Assembly: GCA_020355945.1 (NCBI GenBank)
Contig: CP070627.1
Span: forward strand, 8,671,154-8,679,249
Source of the DNA: Candidatus Aminicenantota bacterium
GTDB taxonomy: Bacteria; Acidobacteriota; Aminicenantia; UBA2199
Length of the DNA: 8,096 bases
Direction of reading: 5' to 3'
A program made the position numbers and the translations under genes. This document shows positions 1-6,330 of this stretch, piece after piece (position 1 is the stretch's first letter; each line of letters starts with the position of its first letter). The notes under the pieces were generated by a model. It was given only the letters and a program-made list of their open reading frames with translations. It was not told the DNA's origin and made no database searches.

Positions 1-1329
1 CCCTGGTACCTGAAACTGGTCTCATTTCCTATTACCGATATGCTCTACCTTTTCTTTGTCACTGCTGCTTTTTATGCATTTTTATGTCAATCGGCACCGG
101 GGTTATCCCTGCTGGCTGTGATAGGAGGCGTGTTGACCCGCTTCGAGGGGGTCCTGCTGATTTTGTCCGGCGGTATCAACTATTTTAAGTTGAAAAAACG
201 ATATTTTTATATCCTATTGGGCATCTTACCATTGGTACTGGTACTCTTTTTAATATTCATGCCCCGGATTTTTGACCATTTGAAAGACATCATCCTGCCT
301 CAAAAAAGCTATTTGTTTATCTTCCGGCACCCCATGGAATTTTTTAACGTGCTCTATGGCAACCTCCTCTTTTTCATCCCCCACCAATACCCCTATTTTA
401 TAAAACTGGCTGCCTTGATCATCCTTTTCATCTTTTTTGTTTACGGCGTTTACCGGCTTTTCAAAATAAATAAATCCTTTACCCTTTCCCTCGTGGTTTA
501 TGAGGTGCTTTTCCTGGTGGCCAAAGGGTATATCGATACCACAGACCCGGAAAGAGAATTCCGCAGAGTGTTCTCCGGGCTCTGGATTTTTTACCTGGTG
601 GGCTTTATCGGGTGCTATTTTCTCTTAAAAAAAATCAAGGCATATAAAATACCAAAAATTTTTACACTTATTGGTGGTGGAATATTTTTTATTGTACTGG
701 TTTTTTCCTTGAAATTGATTCATATCCCTCTCTTATTTCCTGCACTGTTGATGGTGCTGCCTGTCCTGTATTCATTGAAAATCCTTTCCCTGGAAAAAAT
801 CCCCAAGTACCTGTCGATGATTGTTTTATTGGCTTTGGTTTTGCAAACTTATAATCTTTCCTACTTCAGATCAAAAGAGTATGTGGTTTCCTATGCCAAT
901 AGTGCAGCTTACGCCGCAGCCAATTGGCTTAACTTTAGTCGATTGAAGGAAAACCCGGTGATATTATCCTATACCAATAATACCATGATGGATTATTACT
1001 TGATAAAGGAAAAAATAGCCCCCAAAAACATCCAATGGGTCGAATTTACTGTGCCCCTGCGTTATGAAGAAGACCGGGAGCGTTATGTGCACCTCTTTTT
1101 TAACTTATTAGCAGAAAATCGCGTGGATTACATTATTTTTGATAGTTATGTGGTGCAAAAGCCGGAATTCCTGGGTGTCAACGACGTCAAACGACTGCTT
1201 TTTGAAGAAAGAGAAAATACGAGGTATTTTAAACTGAAAAACCTTTTTTATAAACGTCAAAATGTGGGGTATGTATTAAGACCGGTCTGTAAGCGATTAT
1301 CAATGACTAATGCTGAAACGAATCATTAA
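1..1329 (+). CDS. GT-C type membrane glycosyltransferase (GT39/ArnT-like), 5' end outside window
   Basis: The frame is open from the first base, so the gene begins before the window; the ATG at 40 lies in mid-helix and is unlikely to be the real start. The visible 442 residues have about nine hydrophobic segments, followed from about residue 285 by a soluble C-terminal domain of about 155 residues. LTRFEG (residues 45-50) matches the LTRxEG pattern that GT-C enzymes carry in an early membrane helix. DPEREFRRVF near residue 182 resembles their conserved Arg-rich loop. GT-C enzymes transfer sugars from polyprenyl-phosphate donors on the outer face of the membrane. The catalytic Asp/Glu of the first periplasmic loop would lie in the missing N-terminus, so activity cannot be judged. 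The gene overlaps the flippase by 20 bp, which points to an operon. The acceptor is probably a lipid-linked glycan (inference). A Wzy-like or other multi-pass membrane protein is a less likely alternative. Confidence 0.83.
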   Translation, partial: PWYLKLVSFPITDMLYLFFVTAAFYAFLCQSAPGLSLLAVIGGVLTRFEGVLLILSGGINYFKLKKRYFYILLGILPLVLVLFLIFMPRIFDHLKDIILPQKSYLFIFRHPMEFFNVLYGNLLFFIPHQYPYFIKLAALIILFIFFVYGVYRLFKINKSFTLSLVVYEVLFLVAKGYIDTTDPEREFRRVFSGLWIFYLVGFIGCYFLLKKIKAYKIPKIFTLIGGGIFFIVLVFSLKLIHIPLLFPALLMVLPVLYSLKILSLEKIPKYLSMIVLLALVLQTYNLSYFRSKEYVVSYANSAAYAAANWLNFSRLKENPVILSYTNNTMMDYYLIKEKIAPKNIQWVEFTVPLRYEEDRERYVHLFFNLLAENRVDYIIFDSYVVQKPEFLGVNDVKRLLFEERENTRYFKLKNLFYKRQNVGYVLRPVCKRLSMTNAETNH

Positions 1330-2599
1330 AACCTCTTTTTTTTCCGTAGGCTCGCGGGGTATACTGACCCTCATCAACCTGATTATCATGTATTCGGTAT
1401 CCCACGGCCTGGGTGAAGAAAAACTGGGTATCTACTCTATATCCGCCTTCATTTATTACCTGTTCTCTTTTCTTACCTCTTTTGAATTGACCACCTATTT
1501 TGGCAAGGAAGTGGCCCATCAGCGAGACCGCATCGGAGAAGTCAAAAAGTTAGTAGGAGAAATGGGCACCACCTTTCTTATCGGACTTGGGATTAGTGTC
1601 CTGCTTTTATTTTTCTTATTACTTTTCTATCATAAGATCGATACCCCGGTGCTGCTGATTTCCATAATCAGCGGTGTTATATTCGGCATTGAAAAAAATC
1701 TTTCCGGTATTCTCCTGGGCAAAGAGAAGATGCAATTTGAATTTATTTCCCAGGCAGCGGCGTTTGCCGTGGTGGCAGTGCCGGTTTTCTTCTGGGTGAA
1801 AAAACTGGATATTACCGGCATTTATTTTCTTCGCATCGCAGCCTCTGTATTGACCGCCCTCATGCGGGCATATTTCGTACGTATAAAAAAGTACATTGAA
1901 ATCGTCTACATCAACCTTAAATGTTACAACTGGAAGGAAATTAAATTCTTCTCTGCTTCCGGGTTCTCTTATTTTATCCAGCATCACTTTGATTTGTTTA
2001 TCCTTTCATTCCTGATATCCAAAGAACTGGAAGGGGCATACTTCCTGGCATTACGTATCTACCTGGCTTTCTGTTTATTGGCAGAGATGACCTCTTTTGC
2101 GTTGACCCCCTATATTTCACGGGTCTACCGGAAAAAGGAATCAGGAGAATTGAACGATTTTCACGGTTTTTATAAGAAAATCTTACTGGTGGGAATCCTT
2201 GTGGGAGCCCTGGCATCGGTGATTCTCTTTTTTACACGGGATATCCTGGTGGACTTTTTCACAAAAGAGAATCCCCAACTCTCCTCGGATTTCCTTTTCT
2301 ATTTTTCCTTTTTTATATTTTTCCGGTTTGTCTCCTACTATACCGGCAGCGTCTTGACTGCCACCCAATACCAAAATATCCGGTTTTATATCCTGTTTTC
2401 CTCGGCTCTTTTAATGATTGGCCTGGAACTCTTGCTGGGGCACTTTTTCTCCGTCATGGGCATTATCTATTCACGGGCGGCCATGGAGCTTTTTATATTC
2501 ATTGCTTACTTAATCGCCATTGCAAAAATTCGACATCAACCACTGGAAGCCAATGAGTCAGTGAGTCAGCAGCCAGATGACAGATGGCGGAAGAGGTAA
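1310..2599 (+). CDS. Polysaccharide flippase, MOP superfamily (Wzx-like)
   Basis: The 429-residue, almost wholly hydrophobic protein has about 12 potential membrane helices, the normal size and layout for Wzx/RfbX-type flippases. The N-terminus, with LKRIIKTSFFSVGSRG followed by LGEEKLGIYSISAF (about residues 34-47), is typical of the polysaccharide biosynthesis protein family. Such proteins flip undecaprenyl-diphosphate-linked repeat units across the inner membrane. The ATG at 1310 is the first start after an in-frame TGA at 1304. No SD precedes it and it overlaps the upstream glycosyltransferase by 20 bp, so translation is probably coupled. The last 16 or so residues are polar (SVSQQPDDRWRKR) and are encoded by a tandem duplication and a purine-rich tract, so the original C-terminus may have been shorter. 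Substrate specificity cannot be read from the sequence. Confidence 0.88.
   Translation: MLKRIIKTSFFSVGSRGILTLINLIIMYSVSHGLGEEKLGIYSISAFIYYLFSFLTSFELTTYFGKEVAHQRDRIGEVKKLVGEMGTTFLIGLGISVLLLFFLLLFYHKIDTPVLLISIISGVIFGIEKNLSGILLGKEKMQFEFISQAAAFAVVAVPVFFWVKKLDITGIYFLRIAASVLTALMRAYFVRIKKYIEIVYINLKCYNWKEIKFFSASGFSYFIQHHFDLFILSFLISKELEGAYFLALRIYLAFCLLAEMTSFALTPYISRVYRKKESGELNDFHGFYKKILLVGILVGALASVILFFTRDILVDFFTKENPQLSSDFLFYFSFFIFFRFVSYYTGSVLTATQYQNIRFYILFSSALLMIGLELLLGHFFSVMGIIYSRAAMELFIFIAYLIAIAKIRHQPLEANESVSQQPDDRWRKR
2554..2569 (+). repeat. Tandem 8-bp duplication TGAGTCAG x2 at the flippase 3' end
   Basis: Two perfect adjacent copies, 2554-2561 and 2562-2569, lie inside the last codons of the flippase. 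They are followed by a purine-rich tract (about 2576-2630) that runs past the stop codon. This looks like slippage at a gene end and explains the odd polar tail of the protein. Confidence 0.6.
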
Positions 2600-2656
2600 G
2601 ACGGAAGAAGGAAGAAAGATGATGGTAAACGACGTTAGGCCAGAACCGCAAATATA

Positions 2657-2680
2657 CTGTTACGCTGTTACGCTGTTACG
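2657..2680 (+). repeat. Three tandem copies of CTGTTACG
   Basis: Perfect copies lie at 2657-2664, 2665-2672 and 2673-2680 in the 138-bp gap between the flippase and sugar transferase genes. The array ends 8 bp before an extended -10 element (2689-2697), so it occupies the -35 and spacer zone of that promoter. It may be a regulator site with 8-bp phasing or a slippage-prone microsatellite that changes promoter geometry. The sequence cannot separate these. Confidence 0.75.
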
Positions 2681-2697
2681 GTGATATATGTTATAAT
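2668..2697 (+). promoter_or_regulatory. Extended -10 promoter before the sugar transferase gene
   Basis: TGTTATAAT at 2689-2697 is a perfect extended -10 (TGnTATAAT). No good -35 is present: the best candidate is TTACGC at 2668-2673, within the CTGTTACG array, 18 bp upstream. Extended -10 promoters often work with a weak -35. Transcription would start near 2704, giving a leader of about 34 nt to the ATG at 2738. The promoter would give the transferase and ligase expression independent of the upstream glycosyltransferase-flippase pair. Confidence 0.6.
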
Positions 2698-2723
2698 AAG
2701 TGGTTAAAAAACAGGACATAGAA

Positions 2724-2741
2724 TTGATAAGAAAACCATGA
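2724..2741 (+). other. Possible 5-codon leader ORF coupled to the sugar transferase
   Basis: AGGA at 2713-2716 is too far (21 nt) from the ATG at 2738 to serve it, but sits 7 nt before a TTG at 2724. From there TTG-ATA-AGA-AAA-CCA-TGA reads five codons (MIRKP) and stops in an ATGA overlap with the transferase start. An ATT at 2723, in frame with the transferase, is the other start that this SD could serve. The reading is short and could be chance. Confidence 0.3.
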
Positions 2742-4126
2742 GAAAGATCGTTTCTATTTTGGCGCTGCTGCTGGCAGATATCGTTTCCCTGGTCCTTGCC
2801 TTTCACCTGGCATATTTTATCCGGGTGAAAATTGTCCAGGATTTATTTAATGTTTCCAATCCCTGGTTCTTTCCCATCGAGCATTTCTATAAAATGTACT
2901 ACTTGCTCTTGGTGTTTATCCTGATTTTTTCCTATGAAAAACTCTATTCATATCATCGACGGTACAATTTTGCCGCAGAATTTGTGTTTATCGCCCGCGG
3001 GCTTTTTATATCCGTAATTTTAATCGCTCTCCTGGTTTATTTGAGCCGCACCTATGAAATCTTTACCCGGACCATTCCCATTTTAATGATGCTTACCGGG
3101 ATGATTATCGTACCCTTGTTTCGTTTTATTGTTAAAAAACTGTTGATCGCCCTGGGATGCTATACCAAACATACCACCGTGATAGGAAAAACAGGAGAAA
3201 CCGCACAGGTGATCCCAACACTGGAAGAACTGGAAGCCAACGGTTACAAAATAACAAACGTTATAGATATGGATACGAATACAGACCAGGAAACCATAGC
3301 GCGCGAACCTATAAAGAAAGTGGATACAGTGATCATTGTTTCCAAAGGCATTGAAAAGGAACGGCTCAACAGCTTGATTAACCGATGGGAAAACCATGTG
3401 AAGGAAATCAAAATCGTATCGGATTCCAGCTATTTAAAAACCATTGGCGTGGAAACCGAGTATGTAGAGGAACTGCTGGTGATGCGGATGGCCAACAACC
3501 TCCTCTCCCCTTTCAACCGGTTTCTCAAACGGCTGTTTGACTTAGTGGTCTCGTTCATGGCAACAATTTTACTGCTGCCGGTTTTCATGGTTATGGCCGT
3601 GATTATAAAAATTGACTCACGGGGACCGGTGCTGTTTATCCAGGAACGGTTCAGGAAAGAGGGGAAAAAGTTTAAATTGTTAAAATTCAGGACCATGTAT
3701 GTGGATGCGGATGCGAAGTTAAAAGAGTACCTCCTTCAGCACCCGCACCTGCAAGAAGAATGGGACCAGTATAAAAAATTAAAGACCTTTGATCCCCGCG
3801 TCACCCGCGTGGGCAAATTCTTGCGACGCTTCAGCCTGGATGAATCACCGCAAATTTTAAACGTATTAAAAGGAGATATGAGCATTGTCGGGCCCAGGCC
3901 CTACCTGCCCCGGGAACGAAAAGAAATCCAACAATCCGCTGCGATTATCTTTCGCGTAAAATCCGGCTTAACCGGGTTATGGCAAATCAAAGGCCGAAAT
4001 GAACTGGATTTTGAAACCCGACTCAAACTGGATGAATTCTATGTGCGTAACTGGTCATTCCTGCTGGATATTATGATTATATTAAAAACCTTTGGCGCCG
4101 TGCTAAAAGGAAAAGGAGCCTATTGA
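2738..4126 (+). CDS. Undecaprenyl-phosphate sugar-1-phosphate transferase (polyprenol PHPT, WbaP-like)
   Basis: This is the priming enzyme of polysaccharide assembly: it moves a sugar-1-phosphate from a nucleotide sugar to undecaprenyl phosphate on the inner face of the membrane. The 462 residues fit the long, WbaP-like PHPT class. There are four N-terminal membrane helices (about 4-22, 52-68, 86-102, 113-131), a central Rossmann-like domain (about 145-240) and the C-terminal bacterial sugar transferase domain (about 262-462). Signature elements are KRLFD (264-268), a membrane hairpin with Pro281, KFRTM (316-320), the catalytic-type Asp368-Glu369 in LDESPQ, GPRPYLP (385-391), and GLTGLWQIKGR (410-420). 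No key residue is missing. An in-frame TAA at 2705 limits the start; ATG 2738 is chosen although its SD is poorly placed. The sugar (Gal, Glc, GlcNAc or other) cannot be assigned. Confidence 0.95.
   Translation: MRKIVSILALLLADIVSLVLAFHLAYFIRVKIVQDLFNVSNPWFFPIEHFYKMYYLLLVFILIFSYEKLYSYHRRYNFAAEFVFIARGLFISVILIALLVYLSRTYEIFTRTIPILMMLTGMIIVPLFRFIVKKLLIALGCYTKHTTVIGKTGETAQVIPTLEELEANGYKITNVIDMDTNTDQETIAREPIKKVDTVIIVSKGIEKERLNSLINRWENHVKEIKIVSDSSYLKTIGVETEYVEELLVMRMANNLLSPFNRFLKRLFDLVVSFMATILLLPVFMVMAVIIKIDSRGPVLFIQERFRKEGKKFKLLKFRTMYVDADAKLKEYLLQHPHLQEEWDQYKKLKTFDPRVTRVGKFLRRFSLDESPQILNVLKGDMSIVGPRPYLPRERKEIQQSAAIIFRVKSGLTGLWQIKGRNELDFETRLKLDEFYVRNWSFLLDIMIILKTFGAVLKGKGAY
4113..4118 (+). promoter_or_regulatory. 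Shine-Dalgarno AAGGAG for the 43-codon bridging ORF
   Basis: AAGGAG lies inside the last codons of the transferase gene, 9 nt before the ATG at 4128. It is too far from the ligase ATG at 4256 to serve it directly. Its GGAG is also the 5' part of a 10-bp inverted-repeat arm (4115-4124), so the site could be masked by base pairing. Confidence 0.55.
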
Positions 4127-4206
4127 AATGAGTCAAGCAACCAGGGGAGCTCTTTTCTGCCAAATGTGGCAGGTGCAGGTTAAAGGTGTAGGCCCTAATA
4201 GGCTCC
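4115..4206 (+). promoter_or_regulatory. Long-range 10-bp inverted repeat overlapping the SD and transferase stop
   Basis: GGAGCCTATT (4115-4124) and AATAGGCTCC (4197-4206) are perfectly complementary, with a G-U pair possible beyond. Pairing in RNA would cover the SD and the transferase stop codon. Competing pairings exist: GGGGAGC (4144-4150) with GCTCCCC (4202-4208), and CCAGGGG (4141-4147) with CCCCTGG (4221-4227). A local hairpin, CTGCCA-AATG-TGGCAG (4157-4172), lies in between. The arrangement resembles an attenuator, but GC-rich repeats can produce it without selection. Confidence 0.45.
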
Positions 4207-4259
4207 CCGCGCCGCGGGGCCCCCTGGACCCCCCACAAAAGCTTTTTATTGTAAAATGA
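4128..4259 (+). CDS. Candidate 43-residue bridging ORF between transferase and ligase
   Basis: The ORF starts one nucleotide after the transferase stop (TGA-A-ATG), has AAGGAG 9 nt upstream, and ends in an ATGA overlap with the ligase start at 4256. The product (MSQATRGALF at the front, GPLDPPQKLFIVK at the end) is Pro- and Gly-rich in its second half, with no signal peptide, membrane helix or domain that I recognise. The segment is clearly more GC-rich than its neighbours and full of inverted repeats, so it may be an intergenic repeat that happens to be open. Its likely value is as a ribosome path: the ligase gene has no SD of its own. Start and stop geometry support translation; a function for the peptide is not supported. 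Confidence 0.42.
   Translation: MSQATRGALFCQMWQVQVKGVGPNRLPAPRGPLDPPQKLFIVK
4205..4219 (+). repeat. GC-rich hairpin CCCCGC-GCC-GCGGGG
   Basis: A 6-bp all-GC stem with a 3-nt loop is followed by more C-runs (4220-4234), then AAAAGCTTTT (4237-4246) and five Ts (4243-4247). The T-tract is 23 nt from the stem, too far for a normal intrinsic terminator. A dispersed intergenic repeat or a partial transcription block is more plausible. Confidence 0.5.
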
Positions 4260-6184
4260 AATTGAATCGGTGGTTTTGCTTTTTTTCTATTGTTGCCTTT
4301 ATCACTGCGGTGATAAAGATTGTTTTTCACCTGGATTTTTGGGTGATACCAGTGGTTTTCTTTGTTATTGGACTGGTGTCTGCCCTGCTGAATCAGCAAT
4401 TTTCTCTTTTCCTGTTTGTTTTTCTTTTTCCCTTTATCAATTCAAGCCCCGCGCTCTTCAACACGGAATATCCCTTTAATTACCTGGCGCCTGCCTTGTT
4501 CCTGCTCAGCGGTATGGTGTTTGCCACGTTGGTCAATCATATAAAAAACAAAAAAGCAGGAGATACTGAGCCAGCGTTTGTATTGGATAAAGGGTTTTAT
4601 CCCTACTATCTCTTCCTGGTTTTGCTCTTCATCTCTGCGATTTTTGTTTTTCTTCGCTGGTCCAATATTACTCTCAGCAGTACTGCCGCTGTGGGTGCGG
4701 ATATCCCGGTGGCACCCGATCACCCGTTGTCACCGGACATCCAACGCCTCTCCTTCGGTTCCGTATTTCCCGTGGTCTCTCTTTTTATATACTTTATTTC
4801 TCCCTACATATTTTTTTATGTCAAGAAAATAAAACCCCCGGGAAAAATGGTTTTCAAATGGATGTCGTATGGCTTCTACGTGTCTATTGCGTTCGCAATT
4901 TTTCAAAAAATTTCCGGCCGGTCCCTCATCTCTGACCGCTTAGGCAAAGAACTCAAACAATTCTACGGAGGATTTTCCGACTTCAATGCCTTTGGTTTTT
5001 TCTCAGGGGTGATGTTTCTATGGTCTACGTATGAAATTAAAAACAAAAATCCCCTGGGTTTTGTTACATTTGTGATTTCCCTGGTAGGGACCATGCTTTC
5101 CGGTTCCCGCACCGCGTTTCTCTTTATATTGGCCGGAATTGGTAATCTCATCTTCAGTGCCCTCAAAGACCGGGAAAGGCAGCGGAAAATTGTTGTGGTT
5201 ATCTTAATTGTAGGGGTTTTAGCGGCAGTGATATTTGCCGGCGGCACCTTAAAAAAGAGATTGAGCGAAGGATTTTCCGGGAACCAAAGCCTGTTTGAAA
5301 AGCTGGATGCCATTACCAACGGCCGGTTGTGGATGACCCTGTTCTCCCTGGAAACCCTTCGAGATAACTTTGTAGAAGGTGTAGGCACAGGAAACTTCAC
5401 CTTTTACCTGGCTTATAAAAATTATCTACCCTATAAACAACAAGGTGAAAAATATACGTATGATTTAACTTTGAATCATTATTTGTTGGTATTTACGGAA
5501 AATGGTGTGTTGGGATTTTTGGCTTTCACTTTTTTCATGATCTTATTGTATCGCCGCAGTAATAAGAAGCTGCTAATCGGTACTATCCTGGCTGCATTAT
5601 TGCTCAACAATTTTTTTTGGTTTCCCGAAGCCTTTTTATTGTTCTGGATATTGGCCGCTCTCACAGACAGCGGCAAAGAAGATGTCCTGGAGAAATCCTT
5701 TCTTTCCAGGATAAACAAAAGGGCCGCGGTAATCGCTTCGGTTTTCCTCATTATCCTGGCTAACATCGTTTCCTTTCATTCGCTCCATCCCGGCACCTGG
5801 GCCCAAAAAGCAGGTTATCGCTATGATTATGGGTTTTGGTACCCGGAAAAAGATGAGGAAGGAAATGAATTCCGTTGGACAACCGGGTGTGCCGGGATTT
5901 ATCTTACCCTGGACAAAACCGGCGAATCCCCGGGAATCAAACTTTATTGCGGTGCACCTTTAAATCATTTAAACGAAAAACAACAAAAAGTAGAGATTTA
6001 TTGGCAGGGAAAATTGTACCGGGAATATACTTTCATGGAAAATAAGGGGTTTTCTTTCAAGATAAAATCCCGACCGTTGGAAGAGGGATTTCTTGAAGTC
6101 AAAGTTATTCCTGTCTTCAACCTGGAAAAATTGGGATTAAGTCCTGAAACCAGGGACCTGGGTGTCCGGTTCTTCCTGCACTAA
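4256..6184 (+). CDS. O-antigen ligase / Wzy-like polymerase with C-terminal soluble domain
   Basis: The 642-residue membrane protein carries the O-antigen ligase (Wzy_C) core at about residues 205-435. It includes GFSDFNAFGFFSG (239-251), GSRTAF (283-288), NGR (355-357), GVGTGNF (375-381) in the large periplasmic loop, and LNHYLLVFTENGVLGF (406-421) with His408. This family joins undecaprenyl-diphosphate-linked glycans, either polymerising repeat units or transferring the chain to an acceptor, on the periplasmic side. After the last helix (about 491-507) comes an extra domain of about 130 residues with YDYGFWYPEK and FRWTTG, rich in alternating hydrophobic residues and probably a beta-sandwich. 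Usual members have about 400-450 residues, so this tail is an addition. ATG 4256 has no SD; an ATGA overlap with the bridging ORF suggests coupling. Polymerase and ligase roles cannot be told apart here. Confidence 0.88.
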   Translation: MKLNRWFCFFSIVAFITAVIKIVFHLDFWVIPVVFFVIGLVSALLNQQFSLFLFVFLFPFINSSPALFNTEYPFNYLAPALFLLSGMVFATLVNHIKNKKAGDTEPAFVLDKGFYPYYLFLVLLFISAIFVFLRWSNITLSSTAAVGADIPVAPDHPLSPDIQRLSFGSVFPVVSLFIYFISPYIFFYVKKIKPPGKMVFKWMSYGFYVSIAFAIFQKISGRSLISDRLGKELKQFYGGFSDFNAFGFFSGVMFLWSTYEIKNKNPLGFVTFVISLVGTMLSGSRTAFLFILAGIGNLIFSALKDRERQRKIVVVILIVGVLAAVIFAGGTLKKRLSEGFSGNQSLFEKLDAITNGRLWMTLFSLETLRDNFVEGVGTGNFTFYLAYKNYLPYKQQGEKYTYDLTLNHYLLVFTENGVLGFLAFTFFMILLYRRSNKKLLIGTILAALLLNNFFWFPEAFLLFWILAALTDSGKEDVLEKSFLSRINKRAAVIASVFLIILANIVSFHSLHPGTWAQKAGYRYDYGFWYPEKDEEGNEFRWTTGCAGIYLTLDKTGESPGIKLYCGAPLNHLNEKQQKVEIYWQGKLYREYTFMENKGFSFKIKSRPLEEGFLEVKVIPVFNLEKLGLSPETRDLGVRFFLH

Positions 6185-6245
6185 GCTGTTAAACATGCGC
6201 TGAAGGGGGTCTTTTAAAAATTTTGTTAAGTTTTTTCCCGGGAAT

Positions 6246-6276
6246 ACCAGGAATTCTCATTTTAGCGAGGTTGAGG
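6246..6276 (+). repeat. Left copy of the ACCAGGAATTCTCATTT intergenic repeat
   Basis: This 31-nt segment matches 7138-7168 in the same orientation: the first 17 nt are identical and 11 of the next 14 agree, including GGTTGAGG. It lies in the 146-bp convergent gap between the ligase and nuclease-like genes. That gap otherwise holds only an AT-rich tract and a TTCCCGGGAA palindrome (6235-6244), with no convincing terminator. It appears to be a fragment, since the inverted partner arm found at 7306-7316 is absent. Confidence 0.7.
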
Positions 6277-6330
6277 TTAAGGAGATAGAACTTACCTATG
6301 TAATCGACTTTTCAGTCATTTCTTTAGGGG

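Noticed and set aside
40..42. ATG at 40 as the true start of the first gene
   Set aside because: The frame is open to base 1 and codes PWYLKLVSFPITD directly before it, as expected inside a GT-C protein; no SD precedes the ATG.
4133..4399. A - strand ORF of 88 codons with a GGSRGPRGAG-like run
   Set aside because: It is antisense to the ligase start and the GC-rich repeat, with no SD; the Gly/Arg/Pro run comes from the repeat.
4963..5400. A - strand ORF of 145 codons inside the ligase gene
   Set aside because: The opposite strand has clear family motifs here; this product is Arg/Lys/Pro-rich and looks like a shadow frame.
6279..6303. AAGGAG followed by an ATG as a small gene start
   Set aside because: The ATG at 6298 is followed at once by TAA.
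6205..6317. Terminator between the convergent ligase and nuclease-like genes
   Set aside because: TTCCCGGGAA (6235-6244) has no loop and follows its T-run rather than preceding it; GACT-TTTC-AGTC (6306-6317) is only 4 bp. Neither makes a credible intrinsic terminator.
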